This document shows positions 34,991-43,306 of a stretch of DNA of 64,000 nt, in pieces. Position 1 is the stretch's first letter; the number at the start of each line of letters is the position of its first letter. Source of the DNA: Lysinimonas soli (lineage in GTDB: Bacteria > Actinomycetota > Actinomycetes > Actinomycetales > Microbacteriaceae); assembly GCF_042655435.1 (NCBI RefSeq), contig NZ_JBHSMG010000002.1, forward strand, positions 248,001-312,000, written 5' to 3'. The notes under the pieces were generated by a model. That model ran no database searches and was not told the DNA's origin. It was given only the letters and a program-made list of their open reading frames with translations. Position numbers and translations under genes: made by a program.

Positions 34991-36420
34991 CAGCCCCTCG
35001 ATCCGTTGCTGTTCACGCTGGTCGGGAACTGCTGGCTCAACCAGTTCGACTGGGTCTTCAGGCTGCTCAATTGCGTCTCCATCGCGGCGTACGCGGTTTC
35101 GAGCGCCGTCTGCCGCGCCGCCAATTCGGTCGTCCAGGCCGCCACCTGGGCGTTCAGCCCGCTGATGTCGCCCGTGAGACTCGAGATGCGCGTGGTCAGC
35201 GCACCGGTCACCGCGTCCGATTGGGTGCGGGCCTGCGCCGCCACCGCGCTCGAGATGCTCTGCAGCAGGGCGTGCGTGCCGGCGGGGTCGGAGCTGAGAG
35301 CGGCCTGGAACGCCGTCGCGTCGAAGGTGATGGAACCGTCCTGGTTGATGTTGATCCCGATGCGGGCCGGCGAGGTGCCGTTGGCGGGTTGAGCGACCGC
35401 GTTGAAGAGCGAGTAGGCCGCATCCCTGATCAGGCTGTCGCCGGTGAACGGCCCGCCTTTGGTGGTCGTGGTGCCGGAGGAATCGCTGCTCGAGGTGATC
35501 GCGCTGCTCGAGGCGATCGACTGCAGGAGCGCATCGACCCCCGAGACCAGGGTCGAGGCGGCGTTGGTGATCGTCGCGGTGTCCTGCGCGATGGTCAGCG
35601 TCACGGGGGTCGAGACCACCTTCGAGACGGACACCGTGACGCCGGGGAGGAGGTCGGAGAAGCTGTTGCTGCTCGAGGTCACCGTCTGCGCCGCCGCCGT
35701 GCCCGCCCAGAGCGTGACCGAGGCATCCGACGCCGACTGGATGCTGGCGGCGCCGGGCTGGCTGAGGAGGTTCGGCGCTGTACCGGCGCTGACATCACTC
35801 GGCGATCCCTGATAGATACCGAACGCACCCGAAGCGCCGGTGTGGGATGACGTGAGTTGAAGCCGGTACAGCGCCGCACCCGTCGTCGCATCCTTGCCGG
35901 ATGCGATCGCAATCGCGGAGACTCCCGCGGAAGACGAGTTGATGGCGGCCACGATGTCGGCGACGGATCCGGATGCCGGGGTGATGGCCACCGGTGTTCC
36001 CGTGCTGCCGACGATCGTGTAGCTCGGTGTCGTGCTGGAATCCTCCATCGGGGCGGTCACCTCGACCTGGGCCGCGGCGACCGCGTTGACGGAGAACGAG
36101 ACGGAGCCGGCGCTCGCGGCGGTCGTGGTCGACGCGGTGACGCTGGGGTCCGAACTCGAGGCGGTGAAGACGTTCCAGGCGTTGCTGGCCGCGTCGGCCG
36201 CGGCCTGGGTCGCGAGCGTCGCGTAGGAGGTGTTCAAGGAGCGAAGAGCGGTGAGCAGGGTGTTGTCGGTGCCGATCTGCGTCTGCAGCGCGTCGCGGGG
36301 ACCGGACTCGGCCGCGATCTCGGCCGCGACCAGGGCAGACGTGTTCAAGCCACTGACGACGCCGGCGAGCACGGATGCTCCCGCCGAGTTCGTCGACGTG
36401 GTCACGCTGGTCGTGGTCAC
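34990..36420 (-). CDS. fliD: Flagellar filament cap protein FliD
   Basis: 476 residues. The FliD N-terminal domain (SGLNTSALVAAEIAAESGPRDALQTQIGTDNTLLTALRSLNTSYATL) and C-terminal coil (ARIGININQDGSITFDATAFQAALSSDP, LETAYAAMETQLSSLKTQSNWLSQQ) are clear. The Ser/Thr/Ala-rich centre is variable. It caps the filament and folds incoming flagellin. GTG 36420 has GAAGGAG upstream. It is the first gene of fliD-fliS-FliT-like. It follows fliC after a hairpin, and I see no separate sigma-28 motif for it. Confidence 0.93.
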   Translation of the reverse strand: MTTTSVTTSTNSAGASVLAGVVSGLNTSALVAAEIAAESGPRDALQTQIGTDNTLLTALRSLNTSYATLATQAAADAASNAWNVFTASSSDPSVTASTTTAASAGSVSFSVNAVAAAQVEVTAPMEDSSTTPSYTIVGSTGTPVAITPASGSVADIVAAINSSSAGVSAIAIASGKDATTGAALYRLQLTSSHTGASGAFGIYQGSPSDVSAGTAPNLLSQPGAASIQSASDASVTLWAGTAAAQTVTSSSNSFSDLLPGVTVSVSKVVSTPVTLTIAQDTATITNAASTLVSGVDALLQSIASSSAITSSSDSSGTTTTKGGPFTGDSLIRDAAYSLFNAVAQPANGTSPARIGININQDGSITFDATAFQAALSSDPAGTHALLQSISSAVAAQARTQSDAVTGALTTRISSLTGDISGLNAQVAAWTTELAARQTALETAYAAMETQLSSLKTQSNWLSQQFPTSVNSNGSRG

Positions 36421-36459
36421 CGCGTCCGCTCCTTCGTGTCGGTGGATGCTGGAGGGTGC

Positions 36460-36502
36460 CCGGCGGCGGAGGCGAGACGGTTCAGGCCTGCTCCGCCGCC
36501 GG
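36460..36502 (-). terminator. Hairpin after fliC
   Basis: 12-bp perfect arms (36460-36471 and 36491-36502) with a 19-nt loop lie 12 nt beyond the fliC stop and 40 nt before fliD. No strong T-run follows, so partial read-through into fliD is plausible. Confidence 0.6.
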
Positions 36503-36514
36503 ACGACGGGGGCT

Positions 36515-37357
36515 TTACTGCAGGAGCTTCAGGATGCCCTGCGGCAGCTGGTTCGCCTGAGCCAGGATCGCGGTCGCCGCCTGCGACTGCACCTGCTCGC
36601 CCGTGAAGATGACCATCTGCTTCGCCATGTCGGTCGACGTGATCTGCGAGCTGGCCGAGTTGAGGTTCTGTGCGGCGACGTTCACCGACGCGATGGCGTC
36701 GGTGAAGCGGTTCTGCACGGCTCCCAAGGTCGCCTGCGCCGTCGAGACGGTGCTCAGCTGGGTGTCGATCGAGGTGATGGAGGCCTGGGCCGTGGCGTTC
36801 GAGGTGAAGTCGAGCGCGCCGGCTCCCGTGGTGAGCGCGGTGGCGACCGCGCCGACGTTGGCCGCGGTCAGGTTGACCGTGATGGTGTTGTCCGCGCCGG
36901 CGTTGGCGCCGACCTGGAAGTTCAGCGCCGTCGCCGAACCGTCGAGCAGCTTGCTGCCGTTGTAGTTCGTGGCCGTGCTGATTCGCGTGAGCTCGTTGGT
37001 GATCTGAGTGGCCTCCGTCGCGATGTCAGCGCGAGACGCCACGCTGTTCGAGTCGTTGGCCGCCTGAACCGCGAGGTCGCGCAGACGCTGCAGCATGCTG
37101 GTCACCTGGGTGAGAGCGCCGCTGGCGGTCTGGACGACATCGAGTCCGGACTGGGCGTTGGTCGCGGCGACGTTGAGGCCGTTCACCTGGGAGGTGAGTC
37201 CCGTGGAGATGGCCAGACCCGCCGCGTTGTCTCCCGCGGAGGTGATCGCCTTGCCGCTCGAGAGCTTCGCGATGGACGAGGTGAGCTTGTCCTGGACGTC
37301 CGTGAGGTTCTGATAGGCGTTGAGTGCTGCGATGTTGTTGGTGATGCTGAGTGCCAT
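36515..37357 (-). CDS. fliC: Flagellin
   Basis: 280 residues, a short flagellin. The D0/D1 N-terminus (SITNNIAALNAYQNLTDVQDKLTSSIAKLSSGKAITSAGDNAAGLAIS) and C-terminus (AQNLNSASSQITSTDMAKQMVIFTGEQVQSQAATAILAQANQLPQGILKLL) are canonical. The ~90-residue central part is small, so there is little surface-exposed D2/D3. It is the filament subunit. The leader of roughly 50 nt between the sigma-28-type promoter and ATG 37357 includes GGAGGA near the start, a possible CsrA-binding GGA site. Confidence 0.96.
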   Translation of the reverse strand: MALSITNNIAALNAYQNLTDVQDKLTSSIAKLSSGKAITSAGDNAAGLAISTGLTSQVNGLNVAATNAQSGLDVVQTASGALTQVTSMLQRLRDLAVQAANDSNSVASRADIATEATQITNELTRISTATNYNGSKLLDGSATALNFQVGANAGADNTITVNLTAANVGAVATALTTGAGALDFTSNATAQASITSIDTQLSTVSTAQATLGAVQNRFTDAIASVNVAAQNLNSASSQITSTDMAKQMVIFTGEQVQSQAATAILAQANQLPQGILKLLQ

Positions 37358-37416
37358 TGTGTTCCTCCATGATTTGGCGTTGTGCGTCGGCCCATCCGTG
37401 GGCTGACGATGGAGAC

Positions 37417-37443
37417 ACTCGGCAGGGCGTCTGCGCGCGTTAG
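37417..37443 (-). promoter_or_regulatory. Sigma-28-type promoter of fliC
   Basis: On the minus strand TAAC, 15 nt, GCCGAGTG. It lies 60 nt before the flagellin start. Confidence 0.75.
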
Positions 37444-37471
37444 CAGTTCGTCGAAGATTTTTCCTCGGCGG

Positions 37472-38290
37472 CTAGGAGGCGGCGGCCTCCCACCGGGGGG
37501 CACGGTGCGCGACGCCGACGATTCCGAGCCCGGCGGTCTGCGCGAGCCGCGCGAGGTAGGCGGTGCGGCGGGACTCGGCGATCCGCGAGTTGGGCACCTG
37601 CTGGGCGGCGGCGTCGTCCGCGTAGTGCGTCTCGAGGCCGTCGCGCAGCAGTCGGATGCCTTCGGAGCGCTGCTGCGAGACGGCGGAATGCGTTGAGCCG
37701 AGTTCTTCGGCCAGCTCCTTGACCGTCCTGTCGTTGAAGTAGATCTCGGTGACGATGTAGCGCATCCGCTCGGGGAGGGCCTCGACCGCCGCGCGCACGA
37801 TCCCCGCACGTTCCGCGGTCACCAAGGCGTCCTCCGGCGACGACATCTCGGCGGCAAGCAGGTCGCCGACGCTCTCATCCAGGGAGCTGATGGATCGCGA
37901 CGCGTCGGCCAGGGCCTCGGCGGCGGTGGCCCGGTCGACGCCGAGTGCCGAGGCCACTTCGTCGACGGTCGTGTCCCGTCCGAGCGCCGCCGTGAGCGTC
38001 TCCTTCACCTGCAGCACCTCGCGGATGCGATGGCGGATGGTCCTGGTCGCCCAGTCGGAGGACCGCATCTCGTCGGCGAAGGCCCCGAGCACCCGGCGCC
38101 GGGCATAGGCGCCGAACGGCACGCCCAGTTCGGGGTCGAACGCGTCGGCGGCGGTGATGAGGGCGACCGCTCCTGCCGAGGCGAGATCGTCGCGCGACAG
38201 GTGGGTGGCGCGGCCCCACACTTCCGAGACGAGGTAGCCGACCAGCGGCAGGTTCTCGACGACTAGCGCGTTGCGCTCACTGCGGTCCAT
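37472..38290 (-). CDS. fliA: Sigma factor of the FliA/WhiG class (sigma-28)
   Basis: 272 residues. Sigma-70 region 2 (LVVENLPLVGYLVSEVWGRATHLSRDDLASAGAVALITAADAFDPELGVPFGAYARRRVLGAFADEMRSSDW), region 3 (IREVLQVKETLTAALGRDTTVDEVASALGV) and region 4 (LPERMRYIVTEIYFNDRTVKELAEELGSTHSAVSQQRSEGIRLL) are all present. ATG 38290 follows AGGGAG. It probably transcribes the five TAAC-N15-GCCGANNG promoters here. No anti-sigma FlgM gene is visible in the window. Confidence 0.93.
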   Translation of the reverse strand: MDRSERNALVVENLPLVGYLVSEVWGRATHLSRDDLASAGAVALITAADAFDPELGVPFGAYARRRVLGAFADEMRSSDWATRTIRHRIREVLQVKETLTAALGRDTTVDEVASALGVDRATAAEALADASRSISSLDESVGDLLAAEMSSPEDALVTAERAGIVRAAVEALPERMRYIVTEIYFNDRTVKELAEELGSTHSAVSQQRSEGIRLLRDGLETHYADDAAAQQVPNSRIAESRRTAYLARLAQTAGLGIVGVAHRAPRWEAAAS

Positions 38291-38711
38291 CGCGCGGCTC
38301 CCTAGGAAATCTGGACACAAGGATGTTCTTGTTCCGACATTCGGGATCGATGCGGTCGTGCTGGTTGGATCGGCTGACCCCGCGGCGGGGGCGACGTGTG
38401 GAGCGGCGAGCGTGTGGCTGCTTGGGTAAGCGCGTCCACCCAGGGTGAGGGGTGGGTTTGTCCAGATCCTTTCCCACTGCCCCCTCGGCGAGAACCCCCC
38501 AGAACTGGAGCCCCCTGTTTTGGTTTCAAAGAACAACGAAATTGATTCTCACGATGTGGTACTTTGCAGATTTTTTTCGGCGCTCGGCGCGAATTTCCGT
38601 AACGCGCCGCCGAGATCGGTCGATGGTGCTCAGTGACGGCACCACTCGGGTGCGTCACACTGGAGCGAGGACGTGGGATTGTCGCCGACCGAGACACAGG
38701 AAGTGGAGCCG
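38291..38711. other. Intergenic region between fliA and the flgK operon
   Basis: 421 nt without a supported gene between the divergent fliA and FlgN-like starts. It holds the fliA ribosome-binding site at its left end. In the middle is an unusually AT-rich patch (38517-38595, including a T7 run), and at the right a sigma-28-type promoter for the flgK operon. I found no sigma-28 motif directed to fliA, so fliA probably uses another, unrecognised promoter. Confidence 0.7.
38600..38626 (+). promoter_or_regulatory. Sigma-28-type promoter (variant) of FlgN-like-flgK-flgL-fliW
   Basis: TAAC, exactly 15 nt, GTCGATGG. The -10 has two mismatches to GCCGATAG. It ends 86 nt before the FlgN-like start. 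Confidence 0.6.
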
Positions 38712-39197
38712 ATGGGTGCGCAAGAACTCTCGACGCTGCTCTGGCGCGAACGCGAACTCCTCGAGGTGTTGATGTTCAAGCTCGAAGAGGAGAAGCTCCT
38801 GCTCACCGCGGGCAAGACCCGTTGGCTCCCCTTCGCGACTCGCGAGGTCGAGCAGGTGCTCGAACGCCTCCGCGAGAACGGCATTGAGCGCGCGATGGAA
38901 GTCGCGATCGTCGGCGACGAGTGGGGAGTCGGTGACGACGCGTCGCTGCGCTCGATCATCGCGGCGGCGCCGACCGATGCGTGGCGCGACAACTTCACGG
39001 GTCACCTCGGTGCGTTGTCCGAGTTGGCCTCGTCGATCGCCGAACTCCGCGACGCCAACGTGCAGTACCTCCGGGCCGCCGCCCGGGTGACGCACGAGAC
39101 ACTCGCGTCGATCTCACCGGAGGCGGCCACCTACGACTCTCGCGGCAACACCGGCGACTGGCCGCCGGGCGGCCAGATCTTCGACGGGAGGCTGTAG
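38712..39197 (+). CDS. FlgN-like flagellar chaperone
   Basis: 161 residues, helical. It begins MGAQELSTLLWRERELLEVLMFKLEEEKLLLTAGKTRWLPFATREVEQVLERL, resembling FlgN-type chaperones for FlgK/FlgL. The C-terminal ~30 residues are flexible (TYDSRGNTGDWPPGGQIF). ATG 38712 follows AGGAAGTGGAG; an upstream GTG at 38673 would lack such a site. It immediately precedes flgK (3 nt gap), the typical chaperone position. Similarity is modest, so position carries much of the weight. Confidence 0.75.
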   Translation: MGAQELSTLLWRERELLEVLMFKLEEEKLLLTAGKTRWLPFATREVEQVLERLRENGIERAMEVAIVGDEWGVGDDASLRSIIAAAPTDAWRDNFTGHLGALSELASSIAELRDANVQYLRAAARVTHETLASISPEAATYDSRGNTGDWPPGGQIFDGRL

Positions 39198-39200
39198 GGC

Positions 39201-40613
39201 ATGACGAGCTCCTTCGGCGCATTGAACACGGCGTTCACCGGCCTGGTGGCCGCGCGGCAGGGGCTGACGGTGGTCGGCGACAACATCAGCAACTCGACCA
39301 CCGTCGGGTACTCACGGCAGGTGGCGTCGACCTCGTCGATGACGCCGGCCTCCGAGTCCGGCTTCGCAGATCCCCTGCAAGTGGGTGACGGCGTCGCGGT
39401 CAACGCCGCCACCCGGGTCGACAGCCCGTTCGCCGACGCGCAGCTGAGAGTGACCTCCGCGGCGGACGGCTACGCGCACGAAGCGGCGACTCAGTTGAGT
39501 GCGATCGAAGCAGCTCTGAACGAACCGGGCGGCAACGGATTGTCGTCGGCCCTGCAGAGCTTCTGGTCGGCGTGGCAGAACGTGTCGACGACGTCGAATT
39601 CGTCGTCGGCGGCCACCGCCGTCATCGCTGCAGGCGGGCGCGTCGCCGCGCTGATCGCCTCCGGATACACCGCGGCATCGAGCCAGTGGTCGTCGGTGCG
39701 GTCGGGGGTCGACACGACGGTCGCGAGCGTCAATGCGGCGGCGACCCGGGTTGCGGCGCTCAACGGCCAGATCCGATCGATCGTCGCGGCGGGCGGCAAT
39801 GCCAACGGCCTGATGGACCAGGTGGGCACCCTGGCGACGACCCTGGCGAATCTGAGCGGCGCGACGGTGCGCAGCAATGCCGACGGCACCACCGACATCC
39901 TCCTCGGCGGCAACCAGCTCGTGGCGGGCACCGTGGTCAACAGCATCGCGGCGTCGGGGTCGCCGAACCTCGCGGGCGCCGCCGCTGCCCCGGTGACCAT
40001 CGGATTCGTCGACAACCCGTCGGCGACGGCTGGGATCTCGGGGGGAACCCTCGGTGCCGAACTCGCGATGCTCGCCCCGGCGAACGGGACCGCGACCGGC
40101 GGCGCGATCGCCGAGGCGGCCCAGAGCTACAACTCGCTGGCCACCACCGTCGCGAACTCGGTCAACTCCATCATGCAGACCGGGGCCACTCCGAGCGGCG
40201 TGACGGGGCTGGCCTTCTTCGCCCTCGATGCTTCCCGGCCGCCGGCGCTCGGTCTGAGCGTGATCCCCGTCGATTCCAGCGGGATCGCGGCGGCGACCCC
40301 GGGAGCCGGCGCGGCGAACGGCGACATCGCCGGTTCCCTCGCGCAACTCATGAGCTCGACGACGGGCGCCGACAGCCAGTGGGAGACCTTCGTCGTGCGA
40401 ACCGGCGAGATGGCCAAGGCCGCGAACAGTCAGGCGACTCTCACATCGGCGGGCTTGGCCTCGGCCGTCGCGTCGCAATCCTCCGTCTCGGCGGTCGACA
40501 CCGACCAGGAGACGACCAACATGCTCGCCTATCAGAACGCCTTCAGTGCGGCGGCGCGCGTCATGGTCGCCGTGAACGACATGCTCGACACCCTCATCAA
40601 CAAGACCGGATAG
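39201..40613 (+). CDS. flgK: Hook-filament junction protein FlgK
   Basis: 470 residues. The FlgK N-terminus SFGALNTAFTGLVAARQGLTVVGDNISNSTTVGYSRQVAS, the following VGDGVAVNAATRVDSPFADAQLR block and the C-terminal QSSVSAVDTDQETTNMLAYQNAFSAAARVMVAVNDMLDTLIN are diagnostic. It is exported after the hook is complete. ATG 39201; the next gene flgL begins 11 nt after its stop. Confidence 0.96.
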   Translation: MTSSFGALNTAFTGLVAARQGLTVVGDNISNSTTVGYSRQVASTSSMTPASESGFADPLQVGDGVAVNAATRVDSPFADAQLRVTSAADGYAHEAATQLSAIEAALNEPGGNGLSSALQSFWSAWQNVSTTSNSSSAATAVIAAGGRVAALIASGYTAASSQWSSVRSGVDTTVASVNAAATRVAALNGQIRSIVAAGGNANGLMDQVGTLATTLANLSGATVRSNADGTTDILLGGNQLVAGTVVNSIAASGSPNLAGAAAAPVTIGFVDNPSATAGISGGTLGAELAMLAPANGTATGGAIAEAAQSYNSLATTVANSVNSIMQTGATPSGVTGLAFFALDASRPPALGLSVIPVDSSGIAAATPGAGAANGDIAGSLAQLMSSTTGADSQWETFVVRTGEMAKAANSQATLTSAGLASAVASQSSVSAVDTDQETTNMLAYQNAFSAAARVMVAVNDMLDTLINKTG

Positions 40614-40624
40614 GTGGGCACCCA

Positions 40625-41509
40625 TTGATCTCCCGAGTGACGGATCAGATGATCCTCGCCAACTCGCAGGCGAACCTGCAGACCCAGCTGCAACAGCTGT
40701 CCGTGCTGCAGGACGAGGCGTCGAGCCAACAGGCCATCAGCAAGCCGTCGGATGACCCGAACGGCATGGCGATGTCGCTGGCACTCAAGCGGCAGCAGGC
40801 CGCGAACGCTCAGTACAGCAGCAACGCCCACGACGCCACGAACTGGCTGACGGCCGTCGGGGGTGCGCTCAGCGCCTCGGTGACGTCCTTGCAGAGCGTT
40901 CGATCGCTCGTCGTGGGAAGCGGCGATCCGACGCTGAGCGCCACCGCGAAGGCGTCGATCGTCTCGCAGCTGCAGGGCCTGAAGGCCGAGTTGCTCAGTC
41001 AGGCGAACACGAGCTACCTGGGGCGACCGGTCTTCGCGGGCAACTCCGATGCGGGGGCGGCGTTCTCGGGCAGCGGTTACGCCTATAACGGCACTCCGGG
41101 CACGACGGTCAGCCGTGCCATCGGCGCGTCGACGACGGTCTCGGTGAGCGGTGACGGCGCCGCGAGCTATGGAGTGGGCGCCGGATCGGTGTTCGCGCTC
41201 ATCGACACGATCACGAGTGGGATCCAGGCGGGCACCGACGTCACGAGCCAACTCTCCGCGATCGACTCCCGCATCTCGGCCGTCTCGAGTCAGCAGTCGC
41301 TCGTCGCGGCGAACTACAACGCAGTGCAGCAGGGGCAGAGCGCGCTGACCGCACAGGCGGCGCAGCTGACCACGCAGCGATCCGGAGTCGACGGTGTCGA
41401 TCTCACCAAGACCCTGGTCGAGCTCTCGGCGCAGCAGAACGCGTACCAGGCCGCCCTCGGTGTGACGAGCAAGGCGCTTCAGCCCACTCTGATGTCGTTC
41501 CTGCGATGA
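40625..41509 (+). CDS. flgL: Hook-filament junction protein FlgL
   Basis: 294 residues. The start region ISRVTDQMILANSQANLQTQLQQLSVLQDEASSQQAISKPSDDPNGMAMSLALK matches the flagellin-like N-terminus of FlgL, and SAQQNAYQAALGVTSKALQPTLMSFL is the C-terminus. TTG 40625 is preferred because FlgL proteins of this group begin M-I-x-R-V-T; an in-frame GTG at 40637 is the alternative. The stop overlaps the fliW start (ATGA). Confidence 0.93.
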   Translation: MISRVTDQMILANSQANLQTQLQQLSVLQDEASSQQAISKPSDDPNGMAMSLALKRQQAANAQYSSNAHDATNWLTAVGGALSASVTSLQSVRSLVVGSGDPTLSATAKASIVSQLQGLKAELLSQANTSYLGRPVFAGNSDAGAAFSGSGYAYNGTPGTTVSRAIGASTTVSVSGDGAASYGVGAGSVFALIDTITSGIQAGTDVTSQLSAIDSRISAVSSQQSLVAANYNAVQQGQSALTAQAAQLTTQRSGVDGVDLTKTLVELSAQQNAYQAALGVTSKALQPTLMSFLR

Positions 41510-41886
41510 CAACGGCGCTGAGCTTCGTCGAGTCGCCTCCCGGACTCGCGCCGTTGTGCGACTTCACGCTCGACGAGGTCGAGGGTGCACCGGGCCTGCA
41601 TACGATGCGCTCCTCCGGCGAGCCGGGCATCCGTCTGTTCGTGCTGGACGCGCCGGTGTACCTGCCCTGGTATGAGCCCGCCTTCGACGACGAGAACTAC
41701 GCCTCCATCGGCGGACGGCCCGACACGACCCGTGTCCTGGTGGTCGCCACCATCTCGGAGGGCGCACCCGTGGTCAACCTGATGGCGCCGGTGCTGGTCA
41801 ATCGTGCCACCGGCGCGGCCCGTCAGGTGATCCTGGGCGAGGAATGGCCGCTGGCGGCGCGCCTGTCGCAGCCGGGAGCCGCGTAG
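41506..41886 (+). CDS. fliW: Flagellar assembly factor FliW (CsrA antagonist)
   Basis: 126 residues. FliW features are ESPPGLAPLCDFTLDEVEGAPGLHTMRS, FVLDAPVYLPWYEP and the C-terminal LVVATISEGAPVVNLMAPVLVNRATGAARQVIL, with the hallmark NLxAPxxxN core. FliW binds flagellin and, when free, CsrA, relieving repression of flagellin translation. It is coupled to flgL by a 4-nt overlap. The csrA gene lies at the other end of the island (13942). Confidence 0.95.
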   Translation: MTTALSFVESPPGLAPLCDFTLDEVEGAPGLHTMRSSGEPGIRLFVLDAPVYLPWYEPAFDDENYASIGGRPDTTRVLVVATISEGAPVVNLMAPVLVNRATGAARQVILGEEWPLAARLSQPGAA

Positions 41887-41916
41887 TCGTCCCGTCCCTC
41901 GCCGAGGCCGGGGATC

Positions 41917-42354
41917 TCAGTCGTAGTTGCGGTGGATCAGGTGCGACAGCACGATCGCGCTGCGCGTGTGGTCGACGCTGGGCGCGATCCGCACCCGCTC
42001 GAGTGCGTCTTCGAGCGAGGGGATGTCGCGGGAGCGGATGTGCACCATGGCGTCGGCCGACCCCGTGACGGTCGAGGCGTCGACGACCTCGGGCACGCCC
42101 GAGAGGATGCGCTTGAGCTCGTCGGGGGCGACCGTGCCGCGGCAGAACAGCTCGACGTAGGCCTCGGTGCCGAGCCCGTCGACGGCCGGGTCGACCTGGA
42201 TCGTGAACGCCCGGATGACCCCGTCGGCCACGAGCCGGTCGACGCGGCGCTTCACGGCCGAGGCCGAGAGACCCACGCGCTCGCCGATGTCGCCGTAGCC
42301 GGCGCGGGCGTTCTGGCGGAGCAGGTCGAGGATGCCGTAGTCGAGATTGTCCAC
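41917..42354 (-). CDS. Lrp/AsnC family transcriptional regulator
   Basis: 145 residues. N-terminal helix-turn-helix (LDYGILDLLRQNARAGYGDIGERVGLSASAVKRRVDRLVADGVIRAFTIQVDP), then the ligand-binding RAM domain (TEAYVELFCRGTVAPDELKRILSGVPEVVDASTVTGSADAMVHIRSRDIPSLEDALERV). GTG 42354 has TACTCT 6 nt upstream. It is divergent from the amidinohydrolase-rocD pair, and two 16-bp direct repeats lie in the gap. It is probably an arginine/ornithine-responsive regulator of that pair and of itself. Confidence 0.93.
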   Translation of the reverse strand: MDNLDYGILDLLRQNARAGYGDIGERVGLSASAVKRRVDRLVADGVIRAFTIQVDPAVDGLGTEAYVELFCRGTVAPDELKRILSGVPEVVDASTVTGSADAMVHIRSRDIPSLEDALERVRIAPSVDHTRSAIVLSHLIHRNYD

Positions 42355-42360
42355 CGGGTA

Positions 42361-42366
42361 AGAGTA
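42361..42366 (-). promoter_or_regulatory. Leaderless -10 box TACTCT of the Lrp gene
   Basis: On the minus strand TACTCT, 6 nt, GTG 42354. It overlaps the first repeat at 42365 by two bases, consistent with autoregulation. Confidence 0.5.
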
Positions 42367-42411
42367 CGCAGTTTCTGTGCATTGCGGCAGTGATGTACGC
42401 AGATTCGGTGC
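42365..42411. repeat. Two 16-bp direct repeats in the Lrp-amidinohydrolase gap (operator candidate)
   Basis: TACGCAGTTTCTGTGC (42365-42380) and TACGCAGATTCGGTGC (42396-42411) match at 14 of 16 positions and start 31 nt apart, about three helical turns. That spacing suits the oligomeric Lrp/AsnC proteins. They lie close to the Lrp -10 box and about 47 nt upstream of the amidinohydrolase start. Confidence 0.65.
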
Positions 42412-42445
42412 GCCCGAAGCTCTGAACCTCTGGATGCGTGCGTGC

Positions 42446-42451
42446 GACACT
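42446..42451 (+). promoter_or_regulatory. Possible leaderless -10 box GACACT of the amidinohydrolase gene
   Basis: GACACT, 6 nt, ATG 42458. The first base departs from TANNNT. Confidence 0.35.
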
Positions 42452-42457
42452 GGACGG

Positions 42458-43306
42458 ATGACGTTGACCCAGCCCGCCTCCTCCGCCCCCGAGCGCGTCG
42501 CCACGCGCCGCACCGTGCTGATGTGCCGGCCGAGTCACTTCACCGTGAGCTACCGCATCAACCCGTGGATGCATCCCGAGGCCCCCACCGACACGAGCCT
42601 CGCCGTGCGCCAGTGGGAGACGCTCTACGCGAAGTACCTCGAGCTCGGTTTCGAGGTGCAGCTGATCGACGGCCTGCCCGGTCTGCCCGACATGGTGTAC
42701 GCCGCGAACGGCGGCTTCGTGCTCGACGGCATCGCCTACGGCGCCAAGTTCCAGTACCCGGAGCGCCAGCCCGAGGGTCCCGCCTACATGGACTGGTTCG
42801 GCGCGGACGGCTTCGAGGTGCGCGAGCCGGTCTCGACCAACGAGGGCGAAGGCGACTTCCTGCTCGTCGGCGAGACCATCTACGCCGGCACCGGGTTCCG
42901 CAGTGACGCCGCGAGCCACGACGAGTTGCGGCGCATCTACGGCCGCGAGGTGGTCACCCTGACCCTCGTCGACCCGAGTTTCTACCACCTCGACACCGCC
43001 TTCGCGGTGCTCGACTCCGACGGCGGGCGAGGCAGCGTGGCCTATTTGCCCAAGGCCTTCGACGCGGCCTCGCTCGCCATCCTTCAGGAACGGTTCCCGG
43101 ATGCCATCCTCGTGACCGACGAGGACGCCGCGGTTCTCGGCCTCAACAGCTTCAGCGACGGCAGGAACGTGATCATCGCCGCCCGCGCGAAGGACTTCGA
43201 GCGGCAGCTGATCGAGCGCGGGTTCACACCGCACGGCGTCGACCTCTCCGAGCTGCTGCTGGGCGGCGGCGGGGTCAAGTGCTGCACCCTGGAGCTTCGA
43301 CGATGA
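42458..43306 (+). CDS. Amidinohydrolase/dimethylargininase-like (GME superfamily) enzyme
   Basis: 282 residues. The guanidino-group-modifying superfamily fold is indicated by MCRPSHFTVSYRINPWMHP, YAANGGFVLDG, EGEGDFLLVGETIYAGTGFRS, the catalytic His177 in SFYHLDTAF and the catalytic Cys275 in GGGVKCCTLEL. Relatives hydrolyse dimethylarginine or arginine to citrulline; some related arginine dihydrolases release ornithine directly. ATG 42458 has a weak promoter box 6 nt upstream. Its stop overlaps the ornithine aminotransferase start (ATGA), arguing for ornithine or arginine metabolism. Exact substrate is not decidable here. Confidence 0.85.
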   Translation: MTLTQPASSAPERVATRRTVLMCRPSHFTVSYRINPWMHPEAPTDTSLAVRQWETLYAKYLELGFEVQLIDGLPGLPDMVYAANGGFVLDGIAYGAKFQYPERQPEGPAYMDWFGADGFEVREPVSTNEGEGDFLLVGETIYAGTGFRSDAASHDELRRIYGREVVTLTLVDPSFYHLDTAFAVLDSDGGRGSVAYLPKAFDAASLAILQERFPDAILVTDEDAAVLGLNSFSDGRNVIIAARAKDFERQLIERGFTPHGVDLSELLLGGGGVKCCTLELRR

